Origin: Pseudomonadota bacterium
Lineage (GTDB): Bacteria; Bdellovibrionota; UBA1018
NCBI GenBank assembly: GCA_027485695.1
Contig: JAIXQO010000003.1
Span: 1,054,932-1,118,931, forward strand
DNA: 64,000 bases
Direction of reading: 5' to 3'
Below the pieces are notes generated by a model. That model had not been told where the DNA came from. It did no database searches and saw only the letters and a program-made list of their open reading frames with translations. Position numbers and translations under genes: made by a program. Numbering within the stretch: position 1 is the stretch's first letter; every line of letters begins with the position of its first letter. This document shows, piece after piece, positions 61,326 through 64,000 of the stretch.

Positions 61326-63314
61326 ATGGATCAGCAAAAAGGCGGAAGCGGTACCGCGAGCCAAAAAATCGATCTCAATCCCAAGAACCTCATTGTGTTG
61401 TCGCAAATCCAACCCGCGGCAAAACGAGTCTATCGTCTCCATAAAGATCAACTCGTAATCGGGTCGATCGTCTCGAGCGACGTTCAGATCACGGGCGACG
61501 GAGTTTCTCCGATTCACGCCGTCATCGAGGTCTCTCCAGACGGCAAGGCATTGATCTACGATCTGGCTTCGGCCACCGGTGTTTTCGTGAACGGCGTCAA
61601 AGGCGTCACGACGCCCCTGAAAACGGGAGACGAGATCACGATCGGTCGCACCAAGCTGAAATTCTCGATGGAAGATCCTGCCTCTCACTCGGCCGGCCGC
61701 CGGGTGCAAGAAGCCGGAGATGGACAGAAGCTCATCATCTCGGATGACGAAGACCTCGCATCGTTGTTACTCGAAGAAGGCGCCAATCGCGAAGAGATTT
61801 TCGATTACCGTCCAGCCGCGAAAACTGCACTTGAGACCGTCATGTCGTGGAGTGATTCGATTCTCAACGTCGAGCATTTCGTCGATCGGCAGTCGATCAC
61901 GGTCGGCTCGGATGTGGGCAACGATTTCACGATTCCGCCGTTTTTTCCGTCCGGTTCGCATCCCATCGCATCCATGCATCAAGGTGGCCTCTACGCGATC
62001 ACACTCGATCCGCAGATGAAAGGCGTGGTTCAGCGTCAGGGGCAGGTGTTTGGCCTCGATCAAGTACGTGCGATGCTCGCATCGCAGCCTTTGATCCTCG
62101 GGAAAAACGAGTTCGCCAAGATTTCCCTGGATGGGATCGATTTCTATTTCTCCTACACATCGGCGCCGCCGAAACTCAAACAGCAGAAGTGGTTCGAGCG
62201 CGATCCGTTCTTTTTTAAGATCGCAGGGACATCGCTCGGATTGACGTTAGGACTCGTCTTGCTCATGTTGCGACTCGATCCGCCGCAGCCGATTGATGTC
62301 GAACAATTACCGGAGCGCTTGGCGACGATCGTGTACGAACCTGAAAAGTTCATGCCGAAACCAAAAGCCGAGCCCAAAGCTCCCGTAGTTCCGGAGAAAA
62401 AAGACCCTCCGAAACCTGAGCCGGAGAAAACAATCAAGCTCGACCTCACACCGTCTAAGGATGTTCCGAAAGAAATTCCGAAAACGATGCAGGTCGCAGA
62501 GCAGAAAAATTCTGGTCCGAAGAGCCGTAAGCAAGATGAAGCCAAAGAGGGCGCGGGCGCTCGCGCAAAAGGCAAAGAAGGCCAACGCGGTAGTCCGAAC
62601 GCAAATGCGGGCAAAACTCCGCAAGACGCCGCTAAGCGTACGTCACCTCAAGGTGGAGTGGGCGCGGGAGGCGGTAACTCGCAAGTTCAGGATCAAGGTA
62701 ACGTCGACTTGCTCAAGGGAGCCGCGTCGACCGTGCAGAATATCCTGGGCAATACGGCCGCGAAACTCGGTTCGGGTGGTTCGGAGCTCAAGGGTTTTGG
62801 TAACTTCGCAACCTTGGGCAAAGGCGGCCAGGCGCTCTCCGGTTCCGGCAAGGGCGGCGGCGGAGACGCCGAAGGCTTGGGTGGTTTGGCAGATAAAGGT
62901 CGCGGCGGCGGCCGAGTCGGCACAGGCCTCGGCGCAGCTGGCAACGGCACCGGCATCATCGGTGGTAGCTCTCGTGTGGCGCTCAGACAGGGTGGCGGAG
63001 AAGAGGCCGTCGTCATGGGTTCGATCGATAAGTCCGCGATCGAAGCCGCGATCATGGCTCACAAAGACGAATTCCGTCTCTGCTACGAGCGCGAGATCAA
63101 CGCCGAGAATCCGAACGTCTCCGGTATGGTTCGCCCTTCGTTCACGATCGGTGCATCGGGCCGCGTGACGGAGAGCGGGATCCAAGAAAGCACGATTCGA
63201 AACGCGAACGTGGAGCGTTGCGTACTCACAGTGCTTAAACGCATCCAGTTCCCGGTTCCGGTTGGTGGCGTCGTGCAGGTCACTTATCCGTTCCGGTTTG
63301 AGAAGGTCAAGTAG
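61326..63314 (+). CDS. FHA-domain protein with AgmX/PglI-type C-terminus (GltG-like)
   Basis: A 662-residue single-pass protein, AGGAG before the ATG. The N-terminal FHA domain (LVIGSIVSSDVQITGDGVSPIHAVIEV, about residues 40-115) would bind phosphothreonine peptides in the cytosol; a second, degenerate FHA-like repeat follows (VGSDVGNDFTIPPFFP...). A transmembrane helix (about 298-320) leads to Pro/Lys-rich and Gly-rich linkers, and the last approximately 95 residues form the AgmX/PglI domain with paired cysteines (FRLCYERE, VERCVLTVLKRIQFP). That architecture is the one described for Myxococcus GltG/GltJ, linking inner-membrane motor and outer envelope. Confidence 0.88.
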   Translation: MDQQKGGSGTASQKIDLNPKNLIVLSQIQPAAKRVYRLHKDQLVIGSIVSSDVQITGDGVSPIHAVIEVSPDGKALIYDLASATGVFVNGVKGVTTPLKTGDEITIGRTKLKFSMEDPASHSAGRRVQEAGDGQKLIISDDEDLASLLLEEGANREEIFDYRPAAKTALETVMSWSDSILNVEHFVDRQSITVGSDVGNDFTIPPFFPSGSHPIASMHQGGLYAITLDPQMKGVVQRQGQVFGLDQVRAMLASQPLILGKNEFAKISLDGIDFYFSYTSAPPKLKQQKWFERDPFFFKIAGTSLGLTLGLVLLMLRLDPPQPIDVEQLPERLATIVYEPEKFMPKPKAEPKAPVVPEKKDPPKPEPEKTIKLDLTPSKDVPKEIPKTMQVAEQKNSGPKSRKQDEAKEGAGARAKGKEGQRGSPNANAGKTPQDAAKRTSPQGGVGAGGGNSQVQDQGNVDLLKGAASTVQNILGNTAAKLGSGGSELKGFGNFATLGKGGQALSGSGKGGGGDAEGLGGLADKGRGGGRVGTGLGAAGNGTGIIGGSSRVALRQGGGEEAVVMGSIDKSAIEAAIMAHKDEFRLCYEREINAENPNVSGMVRPSFTIGASGRVTESGIQESTIRNANVERCVLTVLKRIQFPVPVGGVVQVTYPFRFEKVK

Positions 63315-63321
63315 AGACAGA

Positions 63322-63897
63322 ATGGCAATCGATACGGTTTTGCTCGCGATGCCAGAAGGCTCCGCATTGTTTCAGCGGATTCTCCAAGAACCGTCGCTCC
63401 AAGAGCCGAATCTTTTGCTTCGATTGTATCGAGACCAACCCATCCCGGGGGAGACGCTCCCCTGGGATGGGTTGTTTCAAGATCTCAAGCAAGCTCGACC
63501 TTCGGTATTCACGCGCGTTTATCGTGAGCAACATCGGAGTTGGGGCGCAATTCACGACTTTGTTTCAGAAAAGTTTCGAAATGAATCCGGCGTCCCGGAG
63601 TGGGTGCATCGAATTTTCCGCGGCGTTTCTCTTCCGGGTTTTAGTGAAGACGAAGTTTCGTGGGTGGATGCGAATTCCATCGCGCTAGCCGAGGCTCAAT
63701 TGTCCACGATTGACGATCGGTCGTTCCTGCAGTGGTGGAAACCTTCGGATCTCAACGCTCGTGGGGTCTATAAGATCCATCCGGAATCTTCGTCGACTCA
63801 ATTGGAAAGCATCGTCGATGATTTCGACCAGTTTCGCGGGTTTCTGAGTCAGGTGCGCGCACAATCAGATGAGTGTTTTTTGATATTTCGGTTCTAA
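63322..63897 (+). CDS. Protein of unknown function with an internal hairpin
   Basis: A 191-residue cytosolic protein, ATG 63322 (GAGACAGA upstream), seven bases after the FHA gene. A larger frame starting at 63262 overlaps the FHA gene and adds an unlikely basic N-terminus. The sequence is rich in aromatic and acidic residues, without recognisable motifs (e.g. GAIHDFVSEKFRNESGVPEWVHRIFRGV). Codons 39-51 (63436-63474) lie in a near-perfect 18-bp inverted repeat with a three-base loop. By position it may be the last gene of the gliding operon. Confidence 0.65.
   Translation: MAIDTVLLAMPEGSALFQRILQEPSLQEPNLLLRLYRDQPIPGETLPWDGLFQDLKQARPSVFTRVYREQHRSWGAIHDFVSEKFRNESGVPEWVHRIFRGVSLPGFSEDEVSWVDANSIALAEAQLSTIDDRSFLQWWKPSDLNARGVYKIHPESSSTQLESIVDDFDQFRGFLSQVRAQSDECFLIFRF
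63436..63474. repeat. 18-bp inverted repeat with 3-base loop, inside a gene
   Basis: 63436-63453 (starts CAACCCATCCCGG) is the reverse complement of 63457-63474 apart from one G/T pair, around the loop ACG. It is in frame in the 63322-63897 gene. As RNA it would be a very stable hairpin, followed by GTTTC. Confidence 0.9.
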
Positions 63898-63923
63898 GTC
63901 TTGTGGGTCTTCTGATCAGCACT

Positions 63924-64000
63924 CTATAACGTAGGCTTGCGAACGCCCAGGTCTCGAATTTTTCGATAGAGCGTCGGAGTGCTCAGTCCGATTTGGTGCG
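63924..64000 (-). CDS. C-terminal tail of an NtrC/Fis-type regulator (runs off right edge)
   Basis: On the minus strand, the frame entering from the right edge ends at the TAG complement at 63924-63926. The visible 24 residues, HQIGLSTPTLYRKIRDLGVRK, are the recognition helix and end of a Fis-type helix-turn-helix as found at the C-terminus of sigma-54-dependent activators (LGISxxTLYRKLKELG). The rest lies outside the window. Confidence 0.8.
   Translation of the reverse strand, partial: HQIGLSTPTLYRKIRDLGVRKPTL

Noticed and set aside
63262..63321. Upstream start for the last complete gene
   Set aside because: It would overlap the FHA gene by 53 bases and add a basic stretch without a ribosome site. 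The ATG at 63322 is placed normally after the FHA stop.

Overview
The window looks like a chromosomal segment of a GC-moderate, Gram-negative predatory or gliding bacterium of the Bdellovibrionota (Bdellovibrio-like). The placement is inference. It rests on a TIGR02147-type regulator, a Myxococcus/Bdellovibrio-style gliding gene set (TPR proteins plus an FHA protein with an AgmX/PglI C-terminus), many large Sec-exported proteins of unknown function, and a bacterial deoxyhypusine-synthase-like gene. No rRNA, tRNA, CRISPR array, phage or insertion sequence is visible.

Layout. 0-12.5 kb is nitrogen and polyamine metabolism: a LysR regulator with a palindromic operator-like site, an ammonium transporter (amtB), glutamate synthase (gltB, gltD), agmatine deiminase and N-carbamoylputrescine amidase (aguA, aguB), and a deoxyhypusine-synthase-like polyamine enzyme ending in a strong terminator. 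12.5-20.3 kb holds secreted proteins of unknown function, a very structured intergenic stretch, a short methyltransferase-like protein, a papain-like peptidase, an M28/glutaminyl-cyclase-like enzyme, the tail of tyrosine catabolism (maiA-type isomerase and FAH hydrolase) and an HU-like protein. 20.3-31 kb holds a HAD phosphatase, a YetF-type protein, a DUF4340-like lipoprotein, an ExbB/ExbD-type motor pair, a roughly 1000-residue secreted protein with a possible ADP-ribosyltransferase-like segment, a tiny Sm-like protein and a 12-repeat NHL propeller lipoprotein. 31-42.6 kb holds a 2-oxoacid dehydrogenase E1 pair, a YkgJ-like protein, a tandem family of three related membrane proteins, a lipase-like hydrolase, a decayed copy of the malate synthase 5' end, a TIGR02147 regulator coupled to a secreted protein, and the glyoxylate bypass (aceB, aceA). 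42.6-55 kb holds a coiled-coil exported protein, a PurL-like/PurQ-like pair whose active-site motifs are lost, and an AddB/AddA-type helicase-nuclease. 55-64 kb is a tightly coupled gliding or envelope-motility operon, followed by an unknown gene carrying a large internal hairpin and the C-terminal tail of an NtrC/Fis-type regulator.

How it fits together. Ammonium uptake, GOGAT and agmatine breakdown, which releases ammonia, sit in one same-strand run with overlapping genes. Putrescine made by AguA/AguB is a natural substrate for the downstream DHS-like enzyme. Acetoacetate from tyrosine breakdown would feed acetyl-CoA into the glyoxylate bypass. The most unusual items are the catalytically eroded PurL/PurQ pair, the aceB relic, the three-paralogue membrane family, the possible secreted toxin, and three stretches of strong unexplained DNA/RNA secondary structure.
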